From contig JADJON010000001.1 in the NCBI GenBank assembly GCA_016713765.1, forward strand, positions 868,001-932,000: DNA of 64,000 nucleotides. Direction: 5' to 3'. Source of the DNA: Bacteroidota bacterium. GTDB taxonomy: Bacteria > Bacteroidota > Bacteroidia > AKYH767-A > 2013-40CM-41-45. The notes below the pieces were generated by a model that was given only the letters and a program-made list of their open reading frames with translations, made no database searches and was not told where the DNA came from. Made by a program: the position numbers and the translations under genes. Position 1 is the stretch's first letter. Each line of letters opens with the position of its first letter. Positions 8,003-14,632 of the stretch are shown here, piece after piece.

Positions 8003-8077
8003 ACCCCACGGCATTCTATCGTACCTTTACCTCATGTCCCGCCGTACCTGTGTTCGATTATCGCCAAGTCAGACCGG
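8003..8077 (+). repeat. Diverged copy of the gltX promoter and first 15 codons
   Basis: Matches 14558-14632 (the upstream box, start codon and codons 1-15 of gltX) at 68 of 75 bases. The 28 bases before the start region are identical, and seven substitutions lie around and after it. It ends at gaccgg and joins directly to the RHS core at 8078, in frame. Confidence 0.9.
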
Positions 8078-8975
8078 CTTCCACCAGCGCTACGGTTTCA
8101 ATGGGAAGGAGTTCGAGAACGGACTGGACTGGCGGGTGAATGATTTCGGGGCGAGGATGTATGATCCGGTGCTGGGAAGGTGGGGGAGGGTGGATCCAAA
8201 GGCACATGAAAGGGTGTCGTTCTCAACTTACAACTATTGCAGCAATGACCCGATAAACAGAGTTGACCCTACAGGAGCTATAGATGAATGGGTCAAAAGC
8301 AATAGTAAAGGGGAGTATGAGTGGATGGATAATGTAACCTCAGCAAAGAATACACCAGTAGGATATAGTTATGTGGGGACAAGTGGGTCAGATATATTAA
8401 AAGATATCAACCCGAATTTCGGTAGCTCTCAACAATCACAAACTTCTAGTAGAATTGGATATATCGCAGCAGATGTTGAGGAAGGGAAATATGCGGTTAA
8501 TCATATGATAAATGTTAGAGAGAAAAGCGCAATCTCAATTTCTGCAGATGTCAGTTTCAATTTGAATAACAAAGCAGCGAATAATTCTATGGGGCGAACG
8601 TTTAATGGAATTACTGTTTCCAGCACTATTATTTCATCTAACTCAGAATTGGATGGTTCAATGAATTCAGGAGCTGCCCTAAATGTTAGTTATTGTGGCA
8701 AAGCTTTCATGTCATCTTTTGAAGAACCTGCTGGAGCATATATTAAGGCTACAGGGACTAGCGTAAATGTCGCAAGTCTTTCAATACCTGCATCTAGTAT
8801 TACAAAAAATGCTGGACTATCAGCAAATGTTAGTGGAGGATGGTGGATTACCAACTCGGCAAATTTGCCAACTCCAGTTGTATATCATCCATTGGTACCG
8901 ATTCCTCAATCGTTTTCACACAAATGGAGTGTATCGCCTGTAGAAATGCCAATACCTAAAAACAAGCATTATTAA
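8034..8975 (+). CDS. RHS tip cassette 2: gltX-leader/RHS fusion with unknown toxin domain
   Basis: 313 residues from the ATG at 8034, chosen because it matches the gltX start codon. Residues 1-15 (MSRRTCVRLSPSQTG) are a mutated copy of the glutamyl-tRNA synthetase N-terminus. Residues 16-55 are the RHS core end (FHQRYGFNGKEFENG to GRWGRVDP). Residues about 56-313 are unique: after YNYCSNDPINRVDPTGA comes a Ser/Asn-rich, strand-rich domain of unknown family, with SGGWWITNSAN near 275 and only one Cys. I see no nuclease or protease motif. The stop overlaps the next start by one base (TAATG). The lipoprotein partner hints that the toxin acts in the periplasm. Confidence 0.7.
   Translation: MSRRTCVRLSPSQTGFHQRYGFNGKEFENGLDWRVNDFGARMYDPVLGRWGRVDPKAHERVSFSTYNYCSNDPINRVDPTGAIDEWVKSNSKGEYEWMDNVTSAKNTPVGYSYVGTSGSDILKDINPNFGSSQQSQTSSRIGYIAADVEEGKYAVNHMINVREKSAISISADVSFNLNNKAANNSMGRTFNGITVSSTIISSNSELDGSMNSGAALNVSYCGKAFMSSFEEPAGAYIKATGTSVNVASLSIPASSITKNAGLSANVSGGWWITNSANLPTPVVYHPLVPIPQSFSHKWSVSPVEMPIPKNKHY
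8078..8198 (+). repeat. RHS core repeat, copy 2 (short form)
   Basis: Begins at cttccaccagcgctacgg and is almost identical to the second half of copies 1, 4 and 5. It has exactly the same left boundary as copy 3, fused to the gltX leader. Confidence 0.9.
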
Positions 8976-9592
8976 TGAATAAAGCAATAAAACATTTTAT
9001 TCCGATAATAATATCGTTGGTGACATTAGTATTTTCTTGTAACCAAGAGGTAAAAGTCAGCGGTGCGGATAACTGTATTAAATATTTTAATATTGCAAAG
9101 TCTAATATCAATTTGTATTATAGAGATAGTTCTACTAATCATTTAGATACAGCGTTATTTTATATTAATACAAATACTTCTTTGTGTCCAGAATATAAAA
9201 CCAGTTTTATTAATTTAAAATTGTCGATATTGCTTCTGCTCAAAGACGATAGGCTAGGACAAGAGTTTGTACGTTCGCTAGACTCTATGGATTTTGATAA
9301 GGACTATCAAAGGGGTATGTATCTAGGTAGTTTTGATGCAATAAAATACGAAAAACTAGGAGATACAACTAAAAGAAATCTGATATATTCCGAGCTTTCT
9401 ACTATTATAGAAAACTACTTGCGAGTCAATTACACAGATAGGGAAGCATACGTAGATTTGTTTGTTACGAAAGCAAAATATAGAAATAAAGCAGAAGTAA
9501 TAGATGAAATAGATTCACTCTATAAAGATAGGATTGGGGATAACGATTTTGTAGAAGCGTTAAAGCAGACCATTGAAAGCCTACCATACTAA
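8975..9592 (+). CDS. Lipoprotein, presumed immunity to cassette 2 toxin
   Basis: 205 residues. MNKAIKHFIPIIISLVTLVFSC is a type II signal peptide with lipobox VFSC. The mature part is helical and charged, with TPR-like spacing (helix pairs around residues 30-100 and 120-200), and has no catalytic motif that I see. It overlaps the toxin stop by one base. A lipoprotein partner would sit in the periplasm and could neutralise an incoming toxin there. AT-rich like the toxin tip and unlike the RHS core. Family not recognised; the immunity role is inferred from position. Confidence 0.6.
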   Translation: MNKAIKHFIPIIISLVTLVFSCNQEVKVSGADNCIKYFNIAKSNINLYYRDSSTNHLDTALFYINTNTSLCPEYKTSFINLKLSILLLLKDDRLGQEFVRSLDSMDFDKDYQRGMYLGSFDAIKYEKLGDTTKRNLIYSELSTIIENYLRVNYTDREAYVDLFVTKAKYRNKAEVIDEIDSLYKDRIGDNDFVEALKQTIESLPY

Positions 9593-9754
9593 AGTTTAGA
9601 TTATGAGATCGTTCTAAATCTAATCCGTATCGGGCTTGAAGGTTTCCTCGGAATCAGCCGCTCTCGAAATTAATAGTCTTGCATGGCAAATACGAAGATA
9701 TTATGATTTGTAAAATAAGGTATGACGAAAAATAAGATGATATTAAACCCACAT
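9593..9754. other. AT-rich spacer before cassette 3
   Basis: No gene seen. It carries no clear hairpin. It ends where the exact gltX-leader copy begins. Confidence 0.5.
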
Positions 9755-9820
9755 CATTCTATCGTACCTTTACCCCATGTCCCGCCGTACCCGTGTTCGT
9801 TTTGCGCCGAGTCCGACCGG
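9755..9820 (+). repeat. Exact 66-base copy of the gltX promoter and first 15 codons
   Basis: Identical to 14567-14632 over all 66 bases, including the TAccTTTA box, cccc spacer, ATG and codons 1-15 of gltX. It joins the RHS core at 9821 in frame at the same base as in cassette 2. Confidence 0.95.
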
Positions 9821-10703
9821 CTTCCACCAGCGCTACGGTTTCAATGGGAAGGAGTTCGAGAACGGACTGGACTGGCGGGTGAATGATTTCGGCGCGAGGA
9901 TGTATGATCCGGTGGTGGGGAGGTGGGGGAGTGTGGATCCGAAAGCGGCGAAATTTGCTTCTAGGAGTCCGTACGTTTTCTGTTTAAATAATCCGGTTCT
10001 TTTGATAGATCCTAATGGACAGGAGCCAATTCTACCCCAAGCAGGAACAGTGTCTGGTTTTATAGAATTCTTAAATAACACAAGTACCAAAATGGGTATT
10101 CAGAGGGGTAATGCTGCTCATGATGCATTATTTCGATTAGCAAAAGTAGATTGGAGTGGAGGCAAGCCAACTCCTGCAACAACTGCACCTTTCAATCTCC
10201 AAGCCGATAGGTATATCTATACAGAAAAAGGTGGTTGGCTCGATATGTCACATTTTATGTTCTATGCTGGTACAGCTTATAAATATAAGCAAGAGAATGC
10301 GCAGGCAAAAAGTTTGTTACAATCAATGAAAGAGGCGGGTATTCCATATTCTGAAATTCCCAAAAATATTATATCAAGTGCTATGATGGATCCTGTTGGT
10401 GAAACTATTCAGGATGGATATCAACAGGAATGGGCTGATAAAGTATTCGCAAAATGGTCATCTTACAGTTATGAGGATTTACCCACAGATAAGTTTGCTG
10501 CTGATTTTGGAGCAAATCATTTTGACCCTAATAGTAATTTGAGCTTAGGAGAACAGATTGGAAATTATTTAATCAAAAATTTGAAAGCTACTACACCGGA
10601 AAAGGCACCAAATTATAACAACTTGCCGTCAAGTGAGCCGACAGAGAGACCGTCAAGAGTTAATTATTCAACAAAGCCAGTTTACACAAAAGATAATCCA
10701 TAA
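9777..10703 (+). CDS. RHS tip cassette 3: exact gltX-leader/RHS fusion with toxin domain of SYEDLP type
   Basis: 308 residues. Residues 1-15 equal the first 15 of GltX ([15 protein letters not shown]), residues 16-55 are the RHS core end, and the rest is a unique AT-rich tip. The tip contains GGWLDMSHFMFYAGTAYKYK and later SSYSYEDLPTDKFAADFG. This pairing of a WxDxxHF motif with a SYEDLP motif recurs, from memory, in C-terminal tips of other secreted polymorphic toxins, but I cannot name the activity. The His and Asp suggest a metal or catalytic site. The lipoprotein gene that follows 4 bases after the stop is the presumed immunity gene, pointing to a periplasmic target. Confidence 0.7.
   Translation: MSRRTRVRFAPSPTGFHQRYGFNGKEFENGLDWRVNDFGARMYDPVVGRWGSVDPKAAKFASRSPYVFCLNNPVLLIDPNGQEPILPQAGTVSGFIEFLNNTSTKMGIQRGNAAHDALFRLAKVDWSGGKPTPATTAPFNLQADRYIYTEKGGWLDMSHFMFYAGTAYKYKQENAQAKSLLQSMKEAGIPYSEIPKNIISSAMMDPVGETIQDGYQQEWADKVFAKWSSYSYEDLPTDKFAADFGANHFDPNSNLSLGEQIGNYLIKNLKATTPEKAPNYNNLPSSEPTERPSRVNYSTKPVYTKDNP
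9821..9941 (+). repeat. RHS core repeat, copy 3 (short form)
   Basis: Same left boundary as copy 2 and nearly identical sequence through gtggatccg. Confidence 0.9.
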
Positions 10704-10707
10704 ATGT

Positions 10708-11031
10708 ATGAAAACACTTGCGAGTTTATTTGTAAAGACGAGTCTTTTCTTTTGTTTATGGGGTTGTTGGAATAGTCGAGAGAGTACTTTAATGCAAAAA
10801 GGTAATGAGTTTGTAGATAAAATAGAACAATATCGGAAAGATTATTTTAGGCTTCCTGAATCACTGTCAGACATTGGTATAACTGTGAAGAGTGAGTTAG
10901 ACCCACCTATTTATTATGAGAAAAGAGACAGTATACATTACACGGTATCGTTTGGGACGATATTGGGGGAGTCTAAAATATATTATTCAGATAGCAAGAA
11001 ATGGGAAGATAGATACAGAACAATGAAATAA
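10708..11031 (+). CDS. Small lipoprotein, presumed immunity to cassette 3 toxin
   Basis: 107 residues from the ATG at 10708, chosen because it gives a proper type II signal peptide: MKTLASLFVKTSLFFCLWGC with lipobox LWGC. The remainder is a small mixed alpha/beta domain: a helix with KGNEFVDKIEQYRKDYFRLP, then strands PPIYYEKRDSIHYTVSFGT and SKIYYSDSKKWEDRY. It resembles a pilin-like or barstar-sized immunity fold in size only. It lies 4 bases after the toxin stop. Immunity role is inferred from position. Confidence 0.6.
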   Translation: MKTLASLFVKTSLFFCLWGCWNSRESTLMQKGNEFVDKIEQYRKDYFRLPESLSDIGITVKSELDPPIYYEKRDSIHYTVSFGTILGESKIYYSDSKKWEDRYRTMK

Positions 11032-11051
11032 GTTCAAAGTGTCCGTCCGAC

Positions 11052-11270
11052 GTGAGTTTCGATAACCTGCTCATCAAACACTACCCCGGTTTCCTGTTGC
11101 AGGAGAACCACTACTACCCGTTCGGGCTGCTCAACAAAGCGCTTAGCTCCGACGAGCAGAAAGGCTTCCACCAACGCTACGGTTTCAATGGGAAGGAGTT
11201 CGAGAAAGGACTGGACTGGCGGGTGAATGATTTCGGCGCGAGGATGTATGATCCGGTGCTGGGGAGGTGG
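11052..11270 (+). repeat. RHS core repeat, copy 4 (long form)
   Basis: Long form starting at gtgagtttcgataacctgct, nearly identical to 6559-6790. It follows the previous immunity stop after 20 bases. Confidence 0.9.
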
Positions 11271-11984
11271 GATATGGTTGACCCGCATGCAAGTAATTAC
11301 TGGTCTTGGTCTCCATACCATTTTGCTGCAAATAATCCAGTTTCAATGATAGACCCCAATGGAATGGATTGGTATGAATTTGATCAGGCCGGGGCGTACA
11401 AACGAAAGTTAGACATGGACGGCGAAGATAGAGTCATGATTCATACGGTTGAGAAAATTGAAGATGGTTCGGTAAAAGAATCCTATAAGTTTGCTGATTT
11501 TTCAGATTCCCAAAATGACCCAAAGCAAATAGAAAGAGGAGAAATAAATAGACTAATCTCTGTGAGTGAGGACAATATACAGTCGATGTTGGGAGAACAA
11601 GGTGCTTTTGAATCAGGGAAATTGAACTTTGCATTACAGAGCATGGGGGGAGGGGATTTTGATTATTCATTTTCTGTTCTTCCAAGAAGATACCCTGATG
11701 TAGAGTTTGATAAAGTAACTTTGAAATCGAATGCTCTTTTTCTTGCTGAAGGTGATAACACTGTTCATAATTATATGAATTTTGGAAATTATCTTTGGGC
11801 AGCAACAGGTTTTATTGTTGGATATGATTATTCTTGGTTGCAATCGGGAGCTCATGTTAATAGTTTATTAATGCCAATGCGAAATGGTTATCCACCGCAA
11901 TGGGATTCATATGATGATCAACGTTCAATTATTTTGGGAGCATATCATGCCAAGAAGAGAAACTATAGGAACCTAAAAAAATGA
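11052..11984 (+). CDS. RHS tip cassette 4 with Ntox44-like toxin domain
   Basis: 310 residues if it starts at the GTG at 11052, where the RHS core repeat begins; no independent start or promoter is evident. Residues 1-73 are the RHS core end. The tip (about 95-310) ends with VHNYMNFGNYLWAATGF, then LQSGAHVNSLL and WDSYDDQRSIILGAYHAKKR. An NxGNxxWAATG helix followed by a Gly-Ala-His turn and a DxxDQxxIxxG helix is the pattern of polymorphic toxin type 44 (Ntox44), a predicted RNase family. The match is from memory and is moderate. The next gene overlaps its stop by 4 bases (ATGA). Confidence 0.65.
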   Translation: MSFDNLLIKHYPGFLLQENHYYPFGLLNKALSSDEQKGFHQRYGFNGKEFEKGLDWRVNDFGARMYDPVLGRWDMVDPHASNYWSWSPYHFAANNPVSMIDPNGMDWYEFDQAGAYKRKLDMDGEDRVMIHTVEKIEDGSVKESYKFADFSDSQNDPKQIERGEINRLISVSEDNIQSMLGEQGAFESGKLNFALQSMGGGDFDYSFSVLPRRYPDVEFDKVTLKSNALFLAEGDNTVHNYMNFGNYLWAATGFIVGYDYSWLQSGAHVNSLLMPMRNGYPPQWDSYDDQRSIILGAYHAKKRNYRNLKK

Positions 11985-12478
11985 AGTACATACTGCTTTC
12001 GATTTTCCTGGTTTTGTTGGTATTATTCTGGTACACTAGGAGAACCTCACTTGAAGATAGGTTTAATAAGCTAAAGAGGGCTGACTATTCAATATTTAAC
12101 GATATTGAGATAGTGCATAGAAAGGGACTATATTATATAACATATAAATCAATTACTTACAAGGTTAACAGAGGTGTATTTATCACTGAAAGCTTGTCTA
12201 TTGAATATGCATATTCTGATAATAAAGCACTAGAGTTAACGGAATATGACAAAGAGAAATTGAAAAAAGTGATATGTGCTTTTAATAATCTTGATGTTCT
12301 GGCAGTTACAGTTGATCGCGAAAATAATCTCTATCTAACACTTCCATGGGATGATAGATGCACATATTATTTCATAAGATTATCGGGTAAGAATACATTA
12401 AAGCAAATTAATAAGGATTACTATCAGCATTATGTAGAGAATTGGTACTATGACAAAGAGTGTTCGGAAAGCGGATAA
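11981..12478 (+). CDS. Membrane-anchored presumed immunity protein of cassette 4, end altered by RHS junction
   Basis: 165 residues. Residues 2-20 (KYILLSIFLVLLVLFWYTRR) form one N-terminal membrane anchor, and the rest is a soluble domain rich in Tyr, Lys and strands. It overlaps the toxin gene by 4 bases. Its last codons (ECSESG) and its TAA stop run into the first bases of the next RHS core repeat, where gga taa is read in this frame and gat aac in the RHS frame. The native C-terminus may therefore have been cut when cassette 5 was joined. Immunity role inferred from position. Confidence 0.6.
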   Translation: MKYILLSIFLVLLVLFWYTRRTSLEDRFNKLKRADYSIFNDIEIVHRKGLYYITYKSITYKVNRGVFITESLSIEYAYSDNKALELTEYDKEKLKKVICAFNNLDVLAVTVDRENNLYLTLPWDDRCTYYFIRLSGKNTLKQINKDYYQHYVENWYYDKECSESG

Positions 12479-13484
12479 CCTCCTCATCAAACACTACCCC
12501 GGCTTCCTGTTGCAAGAGAACCACTACTACCCGTTCGGGCTGCTTAACATAGCGCTTAGCTCCGACGAGCAGAAAGGCTTCCACCAACGCTACGGTTTCA
12601 ATGGGAAGGAGTTCGAGAACGGACTGGACTGGCGGGTGAATGATTTCGGGGCGAGGATGTATGATCCGGTGCTGGGGAGGTGGGGGAGTGTGGACCCTAA
12701 AGCACATCTTGCACCGAGTTGGTCACCATATAATGCCATGTGGTGCAATCCTATTTTAAACATTGACCCTGACGGACAATATGCAGTGTCAGTACACTAC
12801 AATATCACCTATAATACCCTCATTAAGTTAGGATATAGTAATACGGTGGCAGATAATATTGCTCATCATGCGAGTGTTTATGCAGACCATCCCGAGCTTT
12901 CCGTTTTAAATCTTGATAATGTTTTACATGGGACTAATAATTCTTACAGGCCAGGTATTGATTATTCAAAAACACAATTTTCTCAGGAAGAATGGCGCAG
13001 TAATTGGCATTCTATGATGTCGGACGCGGAAGCTGCATCAGGTATGACACATGAGGAAGCGATGCAACGAGGTTTATCATTTGGATGGAGTAATATTTTT
13101 GCCCAGCAGGATAAGGAAGATATTAACAAATTAGGGCAAGGGTTACACGCATTGCAGGATGCATACGCACATAAGGACGCAAGCACGGAAGAACATTTAG
13201 GCACAAATAGTTTTGGTGTTTATACTTCCGAAACATGGGGAATGTTATATAATGATGCATATGGCAATACTGACCAAGCTGAATTAATAACAAGGTCTGC
13301 ATGGACAATGCTTCAAATATTTAAGGGAAATACAAGCTCTTTGCAAAACGGCATGAATTTCGATTTTACAGGAATTTCAGCCGACCAATTAAAAACAACA
13401 CAAGGATTATTCGAGAAAGCGGGATATAATCTGAATGCTGAAAAAGGTAAAGGAATGTATTCAATTCAAAAAATAGAAAGATAA
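12450..13484 (+). CDS. RHS tip cassette 5: zinc-dependent phospholipase C-like toxin domain
   Basis: 344 residues. The ATG at 12450 lies inside the previous immunity gene in another frame. Residues about 9-82 are the RHS core end (long form). The tip contains ADNIAHHASVYADHPEL and, later, KLGQGLHALQDAYAHKDAST. The HxxxDxxxH arrangement in HALQDAYAH and the earlier HH pair are the metal ligands expected of the zinc-dependent phospholipase C/P1 nuclease fold. I infer a phospholipase, though an S1/P1-type nuclease is possible. The following gene encodes two membrane helices, which fits a membrane-attacking enzyme. Confidence 0.7.
   Translation: MTKSVRKADNLLIKHYPGFLLQENHYYPFGLLNIALSSDEQKGFHQRYGFNGKEFENGLDWRVNDFGARMYDPVLGRWGSVDPKAHLAPSWSPYNAMWCNPILNIDPDGQYAVSVHYNITYNTLIKLGYSNTVADNIAHHASVYADHPELSVLNLDNVLHGTNNSYRPGIDYSKTQFSQEEWRSNWHSMMSDAEAASGMTHEEAMQRGLSFGWSNIFAQQDKEDINKLGQGLHALQDAYAHKDASTEEHLGTNSFGVYTSETWGMLYNDAYGNTDQAELITRSAWTMLQIFKGNTSSLQNGMNFDFTGISADQLKTTQGLFEKAGYNLNAEKGKGMYSIQKIER
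12474..12697 (+). repeat. RHS core repeat, copy 5 (long form)
   Basis: Starts at gataacctcctcatcaaac, slightly further in than copies 1 and 4, and continues to gtggaccc. Confidence 0.9.
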
Positions 13485-13489
13485 TAATC

Positions 13490-13702
13490 ATGAAGTCAAC
13501 TCTTTACATTTCAATAATAATATTTAGCTTGACCCTGCTTTTTTTTCTTTTCACAGAACTTTTGGTGATGAGTTCAAGCCACAATATTCCTTTGAACACC
13601 AGAATATATAACTGGATTTGTATTATTGTTAATATAGCAATATTGATATTCTTAATAGTGATGTTAAAAAAAATAAGATTAAAATCTGCTAAAAATAAAT
13701 AA
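13490..13702 (+). CDS. Two-helix membrane protein, presumed immunity to cassette 5 toxin
   Basis: 70 residues, very AT-rich. Two hydrophobic helices (about residues 4-30 and 41-60) and a short basic tail (KKIRLKSAKNK). It starts 5 bases after the toxin stop. Like the partner of cassette 1, it is a two-helix membrane protein placed after a predicted lipid-cleaving toxin, though the sequences do not resemble each other. Immunity role inferred. Confidence 0.55.
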   Translation: MKSTLYISIIIFSLTLLFFLFTELLVMSSSHNIPLNTRIYNWICIIVNIAILIFLIVMLKKIRLKSAKNK

Positions 13703-13880
13703 ATATTTCAATAGATCTTATCACTTTAGGGTTATATGCTCTTGAAAACTTCCGTAAAAAACATCTATGTTTTAATCTGCCAAATTCGCAGACAAATGAG
13801 GAGATCAAGAGGTAAGGAATGCTGAAGCCCCAAGGACTACATGTAATCAAATTGTTTTAAGCGTTAAAAGAGGTCCCAAA
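13703..13880. other. AT-rich spacer after cassette 5
   Basis: No gene with a start is visible. A short open frame without ATG (about 13708-13814) reads LYALENFRKKHLCFNLPNSQ and may be a relic of a lost gene, but this is weak. Confidence 0.3.
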
Positions 13881-14462
13881 ATGAACACAGATAGAATTTT
13901 CCACTTAATACACATGATTTTGATTATTCCGATACTCGCCAGTGGACAATCGAATGTTTATGAGATTATGAGTGATTCGCTATTCAGAAGTAACGAGCCA
14001 CTAATATTAAACAAGGCTCGATTCGGCACCTCGGTCGGCTTGATAGAGCGATTACCTGACGGAGTTTGGAAATACTATCGTGTTAAGAAATTTACAAGAA
14101 GAGAAAATCGCAATAACACCTTGTTGTATGAAGGGACATACCGTGATTCATTAAAGAATGGTCGGTTTATTATTTATCATTACTTGTCAAGGGGGACTAA
14201 AACCTCGGTTCCATTTGTGGTTTTGAATTACAAGAACGGCGTACTGCATGGCCCATTCGTGGTCTATCATTCATCTGGTGAAAAGGGGGAGGATGGTAAT
14301 TTTAAAGATGGAAAGAAGCATGGTTTGTTTATCAGTTATCGGAAAACCAGAAGCGCCAACTTCATTGAGGATGTGGAGCTGTACGACGAGGATATCCTGA
14401 TTTATTCTTGCAAGTATTTTCCGAATGCCGGAGTTCAGGAGCAAGAGTTCATGAAACACTAA
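13881..14462 (+). CDS. Exported MORN-variant (YwqK-like) repeat protein
   Basis: 193 residues. Residues 1-23 look like a signal peptide ending at ASGQ. The rest carries MORN-variant repeats: DGVWKYYR, EGTYRDSLKNGRFIIYHY, YKNGVLHGPFVVYHSSGE, DGNFKDGKKHGLFISY. Such repeats form beta-hairpin sheets. YwqK-type MORN proteins are found as antitoxin-like partners of polymorphic toxins, so an orphan immunity gene left at the end of the RHS array is possible, but no toxin directly precedes it. GC content is between the array tips and the core genes. Confidence 0.6.
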   Translation: MNTDRIFHLIHMILIIPILASGQSNVYEIMSDSLFRSNEPLILNKARFGTSVGLIERLPDGVWKYYRVKKFTRRENRNNTLLYEGTYRDSLKNGRFIIYHYLSRGTKTSVPFVVLNYKNGVLHGPFVVYHSSGEKGEDGNFKDGKKHGLFISYRKTRSANFIEDVELYDEDILIYSCKYFPNAGVQEQEFMKH

Positions 14463-14506
14463 TGGTTTTCAGGATTAGCACAGATCACAAGGTTAAAATA
14501 AGACGC

Positions 14507-14518
14507 GCTTCATGAAGC
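14507..14518. promoter_or_regulatory. Perfect 12-base palindrome upstream of gltX
   Basis: GCTTCATGAAGC, 70 bases before the gltX box, is a perfect palindrome that could be a regulator site. A chance match is also quite possible. It is absent from the copied leaders in cassettes 2 and 3. Confidence 0.25.
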
Positions 14519-14566
14519 ATATATAGCAGACTACCTGCGCTGATCATGGCCGTTTTAACCCCACGG

Positions 14567-14632
14567 CATTCTATCGTACCTTTACCCCATGTCCCGCCGT
14601 ACCCGTGTTCGTTTTGCGCCGAGTCCGACCGG
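14567..14632 (+). repeat. Source copy of the gltX leader repeat
   Basis: These 66 bases (promoter box TAccTTTA at 14577-14584, four C, ATG and codons 1-15 of gltX) are duplicated exactly at 9755-9820 and with substitutions at 8012-8077. Here they continue into the true gltX sequence (gggcccctgcatatg). Confidence 0.95.

Noticed and set aside
6257..9622. 14-base inverted match (tagatttagaacga at 6257 and its complement at 9609) as possible ends of a mobile element
   Set aside because: Matches of this length are expected by chance in 64 kb, and there is no transposase or target duplication.
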